A stretch of DNA of 64,000 nt. Source: Eonycteris spelaea. Taxonomy: Eukaryota > Chordata > Mammalia > Chiroptera > Pteropodidae. The notes beneath the pieces were generated by a model that made no database searches, had not been told where the DNA came from, and saw only the letters and a program-made list of their open reading frames with translations. Position 1 is the stretch's first letter. Every line of letters starts with the position of its first letter. Positions 44,021-55,499 of the stretch are shown here, piece by piece. The position numbers were made by a program, and so were the translations under genes. The stretch is taken from positions 9,566,501-9,630,500 of the forward strand of contig PUFA01000066.1 of the NCBI GenBank assembly GCA_003508835.1, in the 5' to 3' direction.

Positions 44021-47000
44021 TGATGGGGAAAGTTCTGCCTGACTGCTGAACAGGAAGGCTGGCGGCGGGGAGAGACGGGCGTGCGAGACGCACGGGGAGG
44101 GCATCCTGCCCGGCCAGTACCGGCGAGGCCGGCGTGGGAGGGCAGGAAGCAGGAGGGCCCGGAGCGGGGAGGAGGGGCTGGAGCCGAGACCGAGCGGCAC
44201 CTCCGCTGGCAGCAGCGTCCCAGGCCGCGTCGGGCGTCACGGCCCGGCGGTACCAGGACCCCGAGTCGGGGGAAGGCACACGGAGGTCTCTTCACCGATG
44301 CGGGCGGGCGGGCAGCACCCCCTCACAGCCGCTGTCTCAGGAAGTCTGGGGCCGAGGTTGTGTTTCGGGGGTAAAAAAGGAGGGGGCTCCGTACGGCGGA
44401 AGGCTCTCGTCAAAACCGACCGCAGGCTCTGCGGGGGGCTGGCTCACGGCACCGTCAGCCTCCGCTGCGTCCGCGTTCGGCCTCGCGGCCTCCGCACTGA
44501 GAGCCCGCGTGGCTCTGTGTGCGCACTTCGGTGGAGAGCTGTTCACGTGGAGTTGTCTGGGAATCTGATCAGGAAGGTCCTCAACCCAGAAACGTAGTGA
44601 TTCGAAAGATGCTCCCGTCTGCGCACTCGTGTGTCCCGCTGAGTGACGCGTAGGAGGCGGCTCTGAGGATCATGTCCTCGGCGCGCGCGCGTCCTGGGGG
44701 GCCTTGGCCTCACGCTCCGCGTGGTTTTGCTTTGGCCTCCGGGGTCGTGAGCAAGGCCGGGTCCCGGGGGTGGCACCGCAAGGCAGGTGCGCGGACATGT
44801 CCGTGGCAGCCGGAGTCGGCCCGGGCCCTCTGCGCCGCTGGGTCAGGGGGCGGACGGCACGTTCGTGGTCGGACGCCTCGCTGGCCAGATGTGTGGACGA
44901 GCTCCTCGGAGGGAGGGGGTCTTCGCGAAGGCCCGTGGGGGCCAGGAGGTGTGGCCGGCCGCCCCTCCTTGTTCCCATCGCTGCTCTGTGGTTAGGCAGC
45001 CATCGCGGGGCTGTCTGGGAGGTCACAGGGGTGACGAAGTGGCAGAAGCTTGCACTCTGTCGTCTCGGGCTGGGGCCTGCGTGCGTGAGGCCGGACCGGT
45101 CGGGCAGGGCGTGTTCTCAGTCAAACTGGGAATGGCCGCCGCCTGGGATTGTCACCTGCCTGCTCCACTGCGGGTGGGTGAGGGCGTCAGGACGGCCCGA
45201 CCCCTCCCCAGCGCCCGGAAGCCCCCGTCTGGCACTGCCCACTAGGAGGACATCCTGCATCTTCCCATGCGTCCCCGCGGGGGGCTGTGGGGGGCCTGTG
45301 TGTGCGCCTGAAAGGTTGGAGTCCCCAAAACACTCTCCCCTCTGCCCCGTGTTAGCCTGGACCGCGGGCCTCAGGGCGGCCCTGCCCCGCCGCCGGGCCC
45401 CGGGGGGGGGGCCTTCCCTGTGCCCGGCCCTCGGCGCTCACAGGCATTCGTTGGAGGCCACCTTTAGCGCTTCGCAAACCCGCTCGTTTGCGCATTCAGA
45501 GGTGGCGTGCAGGCGGAGAAGGAAAGGCAGGGAGAGACGGCTGCGTCTGCGGCATCTGGCGGACGACGGTGTGGCCGGCTCCCGGCCTCTCAGTCAGAAA
45601 CAGCGAGTCCCGTTGCCTGGGAGGGAGTCGCCCCAGGTGCCGGCCTTGATGTCCCGGCCGGGGGCAGCGAGACGCGGGATGTGGAGCCCATTCCTCTTTT
45701 CTCCCGTGGAGATGCTGTAGAGTAAACATCTGGAAAGTTCCTGCACTCCTGGCGAGACGCCCGCAGAGCAAGGGGCCTCCTTATCTGCTCCGAAACCTGG
45801 GGTGCCGGGGTGGCACCAGGCATGCCCTTCATCCGCAGGGACCAGTCTCCCGTTCCTCCCACGGCAGAGTGTGTAACCGTGTAACCGCCCGTTGTGTTTG
45901 CCCAGGCGTCAGCGAGTCTGCGGCCTCGAGGCACGAATCAGAGCACCAGGCCCGCAGCGAGGCGGGGCCTGCAGCCGTCCAGCCTGCCATGGCCGATGGC
46001 CTCCCAGCCCCGCGCTGTGCCCCGCCGTACCCTCGCACGCTGTCCCTCTCCCACGGGGCGTGCACCTGTGTGGGAGTGGGCGCGCGCTAAAGCCAGGCCT
46101 GCCAAGGGGAGAGGGAGCCTCGGTCGGGCTAACGGCCCCCTCCCCCGCATTGCCTGTCTGTGGTTTGAATGACAACCCCCATCCCGTCTCTGGCTGAGAA
46201 GGGTGGAGGCTCAGAGGCTGAGCCCGTGAAACCCCAGCCCTGGTGCCCCGCCCACCCCATGACCCAGCTGCACGAGCTCTGGCTTATGCAAGACGGGAAA
46301 GTAGGCCACCGGGGTGGGGTGGGGGGGGACGTCATGAGCAATCACTTAAAAATGTTCCGGTGCTGGTTTCCGAGGACCAGCTGAGCAGACTGAGTCTGGT
46401 CCCCAGATGCGTCGTTCCGCCACCCCCGTCCCCCCTTCCCCCGCCCAGTGAGGTGGCCGTGACCTGCAGCAGACACGGCTCTGGGGGCTGCAGCTGATGG
46501 CAGGAGCCCCCAGGCAGCAGGACAGGCCGTCCCTCCTCCTCGTGTGCACTCGTGGCTGAGCACAGGACGTCGCAGCTCCTGAACAGGGACCTGCACCCAG
46601 GGGGCCCCAACGGCTTCGAAATCGGGGTGGTTTCTTCCCACCAGGAAGGCCTGTCTGCCCCCAGCCGTGGGGCCGTGCAGCAGCCCCTGACGTCCCAAGG
46701 GAGCGTGTCCCCCGGGTGTCCTTCCTGGACACTGCGGGCCATGGAGCCGGTTCTGCTGAGCCCGGAGCCCACACTCCCGGTGCCAGGCCCCCAGCTGTCC
46801 TTCCTCTGCGTTGGCGATGGGCGTTCACCGAGCGGCCCGATCTGGACTGAAGCCGAACGTTCCCTGGGCCCGAGGTCGGCTGCTGACCTGCCCCTCGGCC
46901 GTGGAGCTGAATCAGCAGCGATGGGTCCGTTCACCCGGGAAGCACAGAGGGAACGGTGGCCCGAGCATCTCCCACCTCGAGAGCAGCTCAGAGACCGGGC

Positions 47001-48164
47001 CAGGAGGGTGTAGGTGGTCGCATACGTGACTTTCCTAGGAGCAGAGGCGAGCAGGCTGCTGGGGGCCAGGTGTCGCCGCGGCCTCGCACAGGTGTGCCCT
47101 CGCCATGGCACGGCCTCGGCCTGGGGGGGGGGGGGGGCTAGTCAGCTCCAGGCCTCTGCCCTTCACCTGGAAACGAGACACTGCTGTCCCCAGGCTTCCT
47201 GCCGCTGTACACCCAGCTCAGGGCTCGAGAAAAGGGAGCTGGAGTTCTAATGCGGGTCAGCACACCGAAAGCCTCAGATCCCAGGGGCCAGCACCCTGCC
47301 GGCCCAGCCTCTATGGGTCTCCTGGTTCTGGAGAGGGGCCCCCTGCTGAACGTGGGCCGGGACCCGCAGGTCCTGGATAGGCGCGAAGGAGCAGCTGGCG
47401 TGAAGGCCCGAGCCCCGCCGGCCGCAGCCTCCAGGACGGCGGTTCCCGGCAGCGGGAGTGTGATGGCGGGGTGGGCTGCTGTTCCCGTGGGCGCTGCAGA
47501 CGCCATGCTGGGGATCTGGGGTGCTCACGCCGTCCAGGTGTCCGTCGTGAGGGCGGAACTGAGCCATGGGCTCCGTCAGGGCGAGGCTTCCAGGAGCCGG
47601 TGCACGGCCACCCCGGGCTTCCATGTCACGCCGCCGTCCCCAGTGGGGACACTGTTTGTACGAAGGCCTTAGGCACCATTACAGACGAAGGCAAATGACT
47701 GCGCCTGACTTCCTTCCGTCTGTCGGGGACAGCTGGTGCCCTGGCGTCCACGGCTCCTTCCTTCTCCGACGCCCAAGCAGGCCGTCCTCCCTGCCGCCTC
47801 CCACCCAACGCGACACCTGCTCCCAGCAGCGAGTCTGCGGACGGACCCCTGGGTGTCCAGAGTGCTGGGCGCTTACATGCATCCGCTGGACTGTGGCCCG
47901 GCCCTGTGTTCTCGGCCCCTCGACCGGGAGAGACGCGCAGCTGCCTCAGACACACAGCAGAGTCAGGCGTCATCCTGTGACCCTTGAGCCCGCGCATCTG
48001 AGCAGGGGACGGCAAGTCCGCGGGACGGAGGGGGCCGCAGCCTGGCGCTGTCCTGGGCCAAAGGCATTGTAGGCTGAGTTCCAGTCACACTTCCTGCTGG
48101 GGGCTGTCGGCACGCACAGCGCTCGCTCGCTGGTCTTTGGGGACCTCTGACGAAGTGAGAGCCA
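44021..48164. other. Long GC-rich non-coding stretch
   Basis: About 4.1 kb with no recognised repeat family. CpG-rich pockets lie at about 44,670-44,960. G-runs at 45,404-45,412, 46,318-46,328 and a pure G15 at 47,123-47,137 occur. The longest plus frame in the window (44,704-45,720, 338 codons) and a 259-codon minus frame (46,332-47,111) lie here. Both lack domains, are Arg/Pro/Gly-rich and overlap frames on the opposite strand, so they are not called as genes. Confidence 0.42.
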
Positions 48165-48275
48165 TCCCTGCTTTGCAGAGGGGACACTGGGGCCCAGAAA
48201 TGCAAACTCAGCGAGTCTTCAGTGACCAGGATCGAACCCAGGAGCGTGCAGCCCCCGAGCCCGGCTCTTGACCCC
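48165..48275 (-). mobile_element. MIR SINE
   Basis: The plus strand reads 'ctttgcagaggggacactgg', 'ggcccagaaatgcaaactca', 'gaccaggatcgaacccagg' and 'ggctcttgacccc', a reverse-orientation MIR core and tRNA-like head. The 'gatcgaaccc' is the relic of the Pol III B box. Confidence 0.85.
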
Positions 48276-49019
48276 ATCTCTGCCTGCTGACCCGGGGCTG
48301 GTGGGCGGGGTTCACGCTGTCCCTCGGGGGCAAACGATGACCAGTGCCCTTCCCAGCTGCACTTGTCACAGAAGCACGGCACGCGTCCTTGGCCCCTGGT
48401 GCATCACATCTTCCTGCAAAGGGTGAGCACAGGTCTTGGCGCAGCTGGTTTAAGGCTAGTTCATTCATTTTTATCCTTTTGCCCAAGAGAACTAAGGCAT
48501 CTGTTTTGTGCTTCGTGTCGGGTCACCTTGGGCCTGGGAGTGTGCGACTCCCCCAAGTCTCCAGAGCAGAAGTATCTGAGGACTCCAAGTCCCCCTAGAT
48601 GCCCAGCCCCGGGCCTTATGGTGGCAGAGGTGCCCCTGCCCCTCAGCTTGTGGGTACGCCGCCCCCACCTCGGCCAGCTCGCCAGTGCTGCCCCCACTGA
48701 GCCCTCAGGCTGGTGGCTTCCCAAGCCAGCACTGGGGGGGGGGGGAGGGTGGCATGGGCCACGGCAGTGCCTCTAGGCCGGGGAGGAGGAGAAGGCAGGG
48801 ACGGGCTCTGGGACCCTGGGGATGTGAGGGAGCTGCCGCTCCTGCCCCCAGTGCCGCATTCGTTAAGTTTAATCTGATCATTTTTAATATCCCACTAAAA
48901 CAGTTCCATCCTGGAGTCGATGGTTCTAATGAGCATGAGTCTGCCGCACACGCAGGGCTCCATGCAGCTTGGTCAGAGGTCATTTGTTTTTATTAATTGG
49001 CTCGTTCTCCCGCTTGGGT
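48276..49019. other. Mixed stretch
   Basis: GC-rich with a G12 run (48,734-48,745). AT-richer pockets lie at about 48,440-48,500 and 48,860-49,000 (TAATCTGATCATTTTTAATATC, TTTTTATTAATTGGC), the latter a small CNE candidate. Confidence 0.38.
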
Positions 49020-49440
49020 CCAGCAGGCTGCAGGGCCCCGGACGGGCAGGCGTGCGGAGCGCCCCCGGCCCGGCCCGGCCCCTTCACCCTGCTGTGGGCC
49101 GGCGTCCTCCACGGACACTTTAATTGGCTGCGCAGGTGCCTGAGCTGCCTCGTTATCCACCCCGCACCTCCCCTCCCCCTCCAGTCTTCGCAGGCCGTTT
49201 AGGTTCCTTCTCCCGAGGGCGGAGAGGATGGATCCGTCAGGAGCTGGCGACTGCGGTGGGCGGGGCCTTCTCCCTGCTCTCTCTGAGCAGGGGGGAACCG
49301 CGCGGGGAACGCTGGCTCAGCCCGGCCGCTGCGCGGTGCTCACGCGCGCGGCCTGCGGTCAGGCCGGCCGCCTCCGCCAGTCGCTGGTGCCTCGAAATGG
49401 AGGGCCGCGTCCAGCAGCCCGGTTCGCAGCCGTCCTGACC
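49020..49440. promoter_or_regulatory. CpG-island-like block
   Basis: GCGGAGCGCCCCCGGCCCGGCC and CGCGCGGCCTGCGGTCAGGCC clusters across about 420 bp, split by a less dense centre. No exon identified. Confidence 0.42.
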
Positions 49441-50259
49441 CCTCTCCAGCTCCCGGAGCTGGCCGCCTCGGCCGCCCATCCGCCTCCCACCACCCTGCCT
49501 CAGTTTCCTCCTCCGTGCTGGAGACGCCCCTCGCCGTCGGGAGGCTGTGCAAGGTCACGACCTGGTGTGTCCTGGCGAATTCCTGCGTGGGCTAACGGGT
49601 ACGGGCGCTGTGGGGACGAGCCAAGCCCATCTCAGTCCTGTCCCACCGCCTTCCAGGACGGACATGGGGCCCCCCTCGTAAAGCAGTTCTCAAGAGCCCT
49701 AATTCTCACTAATTCACTTTATGGACACCTCGGGATATCGTGGGTGTCATGGGGGAGCATGCAACAGAAAGTAGGGCCAAGGGCATCTTTGTGGCCGCTT
49801 TGGGACGAGTGGCAGGGGGCAGGAGTGGACATGCCAGTCAGTGTCTGCCGTCCATTCGGGGCGGAGATGTCATCAGGGCAGATGACGCTGCTCCCGCCCG
49901 TGTGTGCAGTGAGGTCTCCGCTGCTAGGAAGACCCGTGCCTGGCCCCCGCACGGAGCTGTGGAGCCAAGTTCTGCTTCACTGTCAGGGAGCAGGACTCGC
50001 TGCCCAGCAGGTCCAGAAGCTATGACATCAGCCTTCAAGGAAGGAAAGAGCTTTATCTGCGTGTTTGGCCAGCAAGGAGACAGGAGGCTGGGCTCAGATC
50101 TGTGACCCGACCCAGGGTCCGGGCGGGACTCATGGGGTGTCAGCACCGGGGCTTCTCGGACAGCAGCCCCTGCACTCCCTGCAGGCTTCTGGCTTCCGGT
50201 TCTGGTCAGTCCCATCCTTTGGTTCCATGAGTGGGGCAGTTAAGGGGTCACAAGTGTCT
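49441..50259. other. GC-rich non-coding stretch
   Basis: 'tgcctcagtttcctcctccg' at about 49,496 is MIR-like (plus orientation) but short. Otherwise unassigned. Confidence 0.38.
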
Positions 50260-51069
50260 CTTGTAAGCATTGGTTCTGGGTCATGTTAGAAACAGGTAGG
50301 ACCAGTTCAAGCTGGTTTTGCAGTTACATTATTATAAAAGTGAAATTGAAAACAGTTAATATTGGAGATGGAATTGCTAATGACAGTCACTAGGAGCCAC
50401 TGAGGGACGTGTGGCAGGACAAGCCCCTTCACCTGGCTTTCCTTGGGTGAAGCGGAAGCCATCTGATGAACCCAATCGCACCTACTACGGACAGGAAGGG
50501 AAGCCAGCTCCGGCCTGGCCTGCAAGACAGGCTCTTGACGCCTCGGCCGTCTGCAGGCTGCTCCCCGTCCTTAGGGCGGCCGGGGTCTGCAGACACCGAG
50601 GCCCCTGCCGCTGCTTGCCGGAGCACATGCCACAGAATTATAATTGGGACAAATAGTTCTCCATGGTTTCATGATGACACTTTGTATGGGTTGTAAGGCT
50701 TTAAACTCTTTTCAAAGCTTTTTTATATCCATTATGTCACTTAATCCAACTAATTGAACTTGAACTGGAACAAAGAACAGCATTGATAAATTAATTAAGT
50801 CCAGTCTTTTTGTGGGGGAGGGGCCGTTCAGACACGCAGCTGAGTCACCATTGGCATGCGCGCGCTCATTAAAAATGATTTCCAAGAGAAAACAAAAGCA
50901 GAGAACAGTCTGCACCACCCTCTGCTTCAGATTATTCAGATGATTCAGATTAAAAAAAAAATACAGCAAATAAACCAGATTCACATGTTAATGTCATGAA
51001 GTCCCCGAGGCGAGAGACTTGTTCATTTCCTTCATATTTTCTCTGGCCCTCCCGCCACCACTGTTCAAA
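50260..51069. other. AT-rich islands, candidate conserved non-coding cluster
   Basis: Two AT-rich parts (50,260-50,400 and 50,630-51,000) with GC-rich sequence between. Segments include TTACATTATTATAAAAG, AGTTAATATTGGAG, AGAATTATAATTGGG, CACTTAATCCAACTAATTG, GATAAATTAATTAAGTCC and GATTATTCAGATGATTC. Several TAATTA/AATTA motifs are present and no repeat similarity. Confidence 0.42.
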
Positions 51070-51119
51070 GCGTGCGTGTGTGTGTATACATACACACATA
51101 CACACATACGTGTACATAT
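51070..51119. repeat. 50-nt alternating purine-pyrimidine tract, near-palindromic
   Basis: GCGTGCGTGTGTGTG, then TATACATACACACA, then CATACGTGTACATAT. Alternation is unbroken and the first half nearly complements the middle, so the tract can form Z-DNA or a cruciform. Confidence 0.93.
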
Positions 51120-51202
51120 CTGAAAGTTTTATAATAAGTGTTTGTAAGAACCTGTGGTGATGAGGAACCTTTGCGTATGAGAGTCAACGACATAAGTCAC
51201 AT

Positions 51203-51418
51203 CAGGGGTCCCGGCTTGGGCGCCGTTGACAGCCCGGCTGGGTCCCTTGCTGTGAGGCCGTCCTCCACAGCATAAGGTGTTCCCAGCATCCCTGGCTTTC
51301 CTCACCGGATGCCAGTAGCACCTCCCTGGTCGCAACAACCAAAAATGTCACCAGGCACTGCCCAGGGCCCCTGGGGTGGGAGTGGGCAACAGGTCACCCC
51401 AGTTGAGCACAACTCGTG
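51203..51418 (-). mobile_element. MER20 hAT transposon, near full length
   Basis: On the plus strand: 'cccagcatccctggctttcc', 'ggatgccagtagcacctccc', 'tcgcaacaaccaaaaatgtc' and 'accaggcactgcccagggcc', ending 'agttgagcacaactcgtg'. This is MER20 in reverse over essentially its whole length. Confidence 0.9.
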
Positions 51419-51611
51419 AGTGATGGGGCTGCCAAGCGTTTGATGGTTTGCAAAGAAAGCAGCCCAGGCTGGGCTTGGTCCTGCATGTGGTCTGGGAATG
51501 GGGTGCTGCGTGGTTCCCCCATGCTGCCAGAGCCCGCCGTGCTGTTCTGTCCCCCGTCAGAGATAGAATGGGGACTATGTGCTCTCCAGGTATGAGCTAT
51601 GGGCCTTCCCT

Positions 51612-51734
51612 AAGCACCGCAACAGTGTGTCCACCTGTATCTAAACATTACGAAGCACTGCAACAATGTATCCACCTGAATCTAAACATTTATGAAGCAC
51701 CGCAACAATGTATCCACCTAAATCTAAACATTCG
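51612..51734. repeat. Three-copy ~41-bp minisatellite
   Basis: Units at 51,612-51,652, 51,653-51,694 and 51,695-51,734 share AAGCACCGCAACA, GTATCCACCT and ATCTAAACATT. Copies 2 and 3 are closer to each other than to copy 1. No link to a known transposon is seen. Confidence 0.92.
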
Positions 51735-52055
51735 CCTCTGCTGTTCTTAGTAGCCATTTATTAACACTGTGAAAGAAACCAGTAACGTGTGGTGGCCGAT
51801 TGTGCTACTTTGTGTTTATGCTGATGGACTTAGAAGAATATTGTCCTGAAAAAGCCCCACTCCCACTTGGAACACCCCTCTGGCGGAGGAACACAGTCAG
51901 AGCAGAGTCAGGTGAATACGTGCTTTCTGAAAAGAGGGCAAAATACTGTAAACTCCAAACAAGGTCTGCACCTGAGTTAGCAGCATCGTGGCCAACCTTA
52001 TCTTCCTGCCTCTGGTCAGCAAATCGGGTCATGGAAGGCGCTGTCACTGGGGGAG
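51735..52055. other. Unassigned stretch upstream of L1 tail
   Basis: Could contain more of the L1 3' UTR, but I cannot anchor it. Confidence 0.3.
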
Positions 52056-52155
52056 CCGGGGGTAGGAAGCCTTGGGAAGTTTCTGTACAAATTTTGCAAA
52101 CTTCTTTGAGTCTTAAACTATTTAAAAATAAAAATAAATTTTTTAAAAAAAGACA
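52056..52155 (+). mobile_element. LINE-1 (L1M) 3' UTR tail
   Basis: 'gggaagtttctgtacaaatt' followed by 'ttgcaaacttc' and 'gagtcttaaactatttaaaa' then 'ataaaaataaatttttt' matches the L1M 3' terminus (gggaactttctgtactatttttgcaacttttctgtgaatctaaaatt...) with an A-rich end at about 52,150. Confidence 0.7.
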
Positions 52156-52340
52156 TATCCATAGCACTCAATCCTCAGTCATTAGCTGAGGCTGTTGTCG
52201 ACAGATTTCTCAGGATGAACAGTAAACAAATTCTCCAATCTGTCTTTCAATAGAAAGAAATCAGAATCATGCACACAAAAAATAATCATTCCTCTTCTCC
52301 CCACCCCAAAGCCTTCCGTTTAAAAAATAAAATGAAACCC
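52156..52340. other. AT-rich strip after L1 tail
   Basis: 'cagtcattagctgaggctg' and 'acagtaaacaaattctcc' with AT-rich surroundings. A small CNE candidate. Confidence 0.3.
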
Positions 52341-53279
52341 CTCTTTCTGACGTGACTGTGGGAATCTGTGTTGGCGTCGCGGGCTGGTTTCGGCCCCTGC
52401 TTCTCACACCCCGCTCGGCAGCGATGTGAGACACCGGGAAGCTTGCACGGAGCCTGGGCAGGCCTGGCAGGCGCGGGCGGAGCCCCGCTCCCGCCCCGGG
52501 CTGCCCCCCTTCCCCCCACCGCCCGTGGTTCCACACAGGGGGCAGTTTCTGGAGAGGCGGGCTGGGCTGGGGCAACGGGGCTGGATGGGGACCGAGCTGC
52601 TGGTGGCCGGGAGGGAGAAGGGAGGAGGCTCATTTCTTCCACCCCATTCCGGGTTTGCAGGGCACACCCGGTGGTTTCCCTCACTCAGGGGCCCGCACAC
52701 GGGCAGGGCAGTCGCCGTGGCCAGCACCTCTGGGAGATGCTGAGGATGCCGCGGGAGGTGTCTGCGGGCTGCTCAGAAGTGGCCACGGCCCCAGGGAGCA
52801 CGGCCTCTGCCTCCGGCCTGCACGTCCGCCGACGCCCCCTGCGTGTGGGAGCCGGCGACCTGCTCCAAGCTGAGGAAGGATGGAAGCGAAGACTCGTGAG
52901 GCGTCGGCACCGCGCTTGGCGCCGAGCGGCAGCCGGACCCGAACCTCGCTTTCTCCGCGGTGGCCGCCGTGTGCTTGTCGCTTAGCGGCCATCACCGAGA
53001 AAACCTGAGTTCCTGGGGCTCCACGCATCCCATCCTCACTCCTGCCACAGATCACCAAGCTGTCCCCTGCTCACCCTCATTCAGAGAGTAGGACTCTTCG
53101 GGTTTTAAGTCTCCAATTTCTCTGGGGTTTTGGCACCCTCTCCTCCCAGCTGCTGGAGCTGAGAAGGGCCGAGGGGAGACGCCTCTGTGGGCATCACGCG
53201 GGCACGGGCACGCCCGGCGTGAGCGTCTGCCCCCGGCCGCTCCCCGTTCCCACGGAGGTGCGCAGCTGTTTGGGGCCAG
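52341..53279. other. GC-rich stretch with CpG-dense part
   Basis: CpG density is highest at about 52,815-52,990. A 205-codon plus frame (52,368-52,985) spans it without a recognisable domain. Confidence 0.4.
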
Positions 53280-53400
53280 CTGCCCGGCTCTGCCACAAGC
53301 CAGCGCTTCCGTTTCCTCCGCTGACAGATGGGAACCGGAAGGTCTGAGGCCAAGCTCCCCGGCCCCACGGCTGAGCCACAGGAGGGTGACTGGACCCACA
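53280..53400 (+). mobile_element. MIR SINE fragment
   Basis: 'gcccggctctgccacaagcc' and 'ttccgtttcctccgctgaca' then 'gatgggaaccgg' correspond to MIR head/core wording (ccggctctgccac ... gtttcctcatctgtaaaatggg). The 3' part is eroded. Confidence 0.6.
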
Positions 53401-53655
53401 CCGTCCACTCCCGGGCCCCGCCACCCACCACGCTAGTCTGATGGTCACCACCTGGCCGGCTCTGTCCTGACCTCGCAGAAGCCCCCACTGGGCACGGCAC
53501 TGTCAGAAGCAGGACGCGCCTCTCTGCAGGACGGAGCCTGGCCCACGAGGCGCACGTGCAGGAGCCGAGCAAGGAAGGATGTTAGAGACCGTCCCGGAAC
53601 TGGGGCCTGTGGTCTGAACAGGCAGGCTCCCCGTCTGCCCTGAACCCGTCAGGAG
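53401..53655. other. GC-rich non-coding stretch
   Basis: No feature recognised. Confidence 0.35.
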
Positions 53656-54060
53656 AATCTGCTTCCCGCCATGACGGGCTCATCTTATTATTTTTATTAT
53701 TTTTTATTTTTTTTTCACGCTCATCTTTTGAAAAGTTTAGATAAAGCCCAGTTGTTTTTCACAAGTTATAGGGGAAATGATTTATTTTGTGATTCTTAGA
53801 TATGAGTGATGGAGAGTGGTTTCAATTTCATTACTGCAGTTGTCATATTTCAAAACTGCCTAAATATAGCTTTATTTAAAAAAAAAAAAAGAAAGAAAGA
53901 AAAGCCTACAGCCTTACATCAAGATAAAAAGGTTTCTGTCAAAATCAAATGACATGTCAATTTTAATGAGCAACAGAAAAATTAACAAATGTAACGTTCT
54001 AATCTAATTATGCTTTTCCGGAAAGTGCTTTGAAAATTGACTCAATTTTGATTGTCAAGT
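53656..54060. other. AT-rich island, candidate conserved non-coding element
   Basis: T-rich start (TTATTATTTTTATTATTTTTT), then AAATGATTTATTTTGTG, TTCATTACTGCAGTTG, CAATTTTAATGAGC and TCTAATTATGC. It includes a poly-A/(GAAA)n at 53,877-53,904. The middle and end do not match a repeat family I know. Confidence 0.4.
53877..53904. repeat. Poly-A / (GAAA)n
   Basis: About fourteen A followed by three GAAA units. No SINE body is recognisable next to it. Confidence 0.9.
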
Positions 54061-55499
54061 GCTCTGCCCCCGAGGCAGCCGTGACAACGAGCGGAGTCGG
54101 GAGCGGGCCTCCTGGGGCTCAGGGCGGGGGGCGCTCTCTGCACGGCACGGTATTTCCGAAGCTTTGGGATGACTGGCTGCCGGTGTCAAACTTTTCTTTT
54201 CGTAAACTGCAACACCTCCCGAATAGTGCCCAAGATTGTGTGCATCGTCGCTGCCTTTCCACAGGGCATCACAACCACGTGGCCAACACCGCAGACGCCC
54301 CGGTACCCCATCTAAGTGACTATCTTGCCCTTGACTTTTATAAAAAAGCGCTGTTTCTAAAAGCGTGAGCTCTGTGCCTCCCCACCCCACACAGCTTCGC
54401 TGTGTAACCGGTACACAAAACACACACGTAGTGTGTGCGGCCGGGCAGTGCTGACACACGTGTGCGTGCGTGTTTCCGTCACCACGTCCCGGGTCACAAC
54501 GCTGGCCATGCCCCCTGAACGTGTCCATGCCCCTGTGGGGCGACTTCGCTTGTGGTGGCGGGAACGGGCACCCCGAGCTCTGCCCTCTCTGCAGGTGCCG
54601 GCTCCGCCCTACCGGCTGCCGGGCCCCAGCATGTGCGCTGGGCCCGTGCCCGCCCCCCGCCCCCACCCATTCCGTCCTCGGTTCCCTCCCTTCGACTCTC
54701 TCAGACCCTCAGGAAGCCGGGTCTGTGCCACTCCCCGTGGTTACGCACAGCGAGGGAAGGGGACCCGTGACACCCGTGAGTCTCCTCTCCTGGCCGGCGT
54801 CCCTGCACGTCTGGGAGCCACGCACGCTGCTCTGCAGGCTTCTGTGAGGGGCAGGGAGCACCGATGCTGCGTCTCCGGTGAGCGCGCACTGTGACAGCGC
54901 GTGGCCGTGCTCCCGGCTGCTCCCCCACTGAGCCCGTCTGTCCCTTGTCCCGGCTGCCGAGCACTGTGGTAACAGGGCATGACTTCCATCGCGGCCGTAG
55001 AACTGGCAGAAGGGCGTCGGTTCGCTAGGCGCCCTTCCTCGCCGTCTGGCTTCCGTTTCGTGGCACCCTGGGCTTTGGACAGGACGTGGGACGTCTCCGC
55101 GCCACCAGAATGTCAGATAAGCTACAGAGTGTTCATCCGAGGTTCAGAGATGACAGAGGCCTGAGCAGTCCATCCAGCGATTTTACTGATTGGCGGGGGA
55201 GCGGGGCACAACTCCCCAAAACGAGGGGGTCGAGGAGGAGAGGGGGGGGAGGAGGCAGAAAATGCTAAGTACCAAGTGTGGGAGAGGAGAGAAGCCAACG
55301 CTCCAGAACTGAGGATGAGAGACAACGTTTCAACAATCCAGAAAGTCTCTGAAAGCAAAGCCAGAGACATCGCCAGGACACACGGCCTGTCTGCTGCTCC
55401 TCGCCTCCTAGCTCTCAGGACGGCGACTCAGGCTGAGGATGCTCCCTCAGTGTGCGGACGATCGCGTGCGAGCAGAGCACTTACGATGCAGCTCGCCAC
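54061..55499. other. GC-rich non-coding stretch
   Basis: Contains CA/GT-rich scraps at about 54,415-54,475 and a purine-rich tract at about 55,221-55,262 (GGAGGAGAGGGGGGGGAGG). No repeat family or exon recognised. Confidence 0.4.

Noticed and set aside
44704..45720. 338-codon plus-strand open frame, the longest in the window
   Set aside because: No recognisable domain, Arg/Pro/Gly-rich composition, and overlapping frames on both strands in GC-rich DNA. It fits stop-poor sequence by chance.
46332..47111. 259-codon minus-strand open frame
   Set aside because: Low-complexity composition, no domain and equivalent frames on the other strand.
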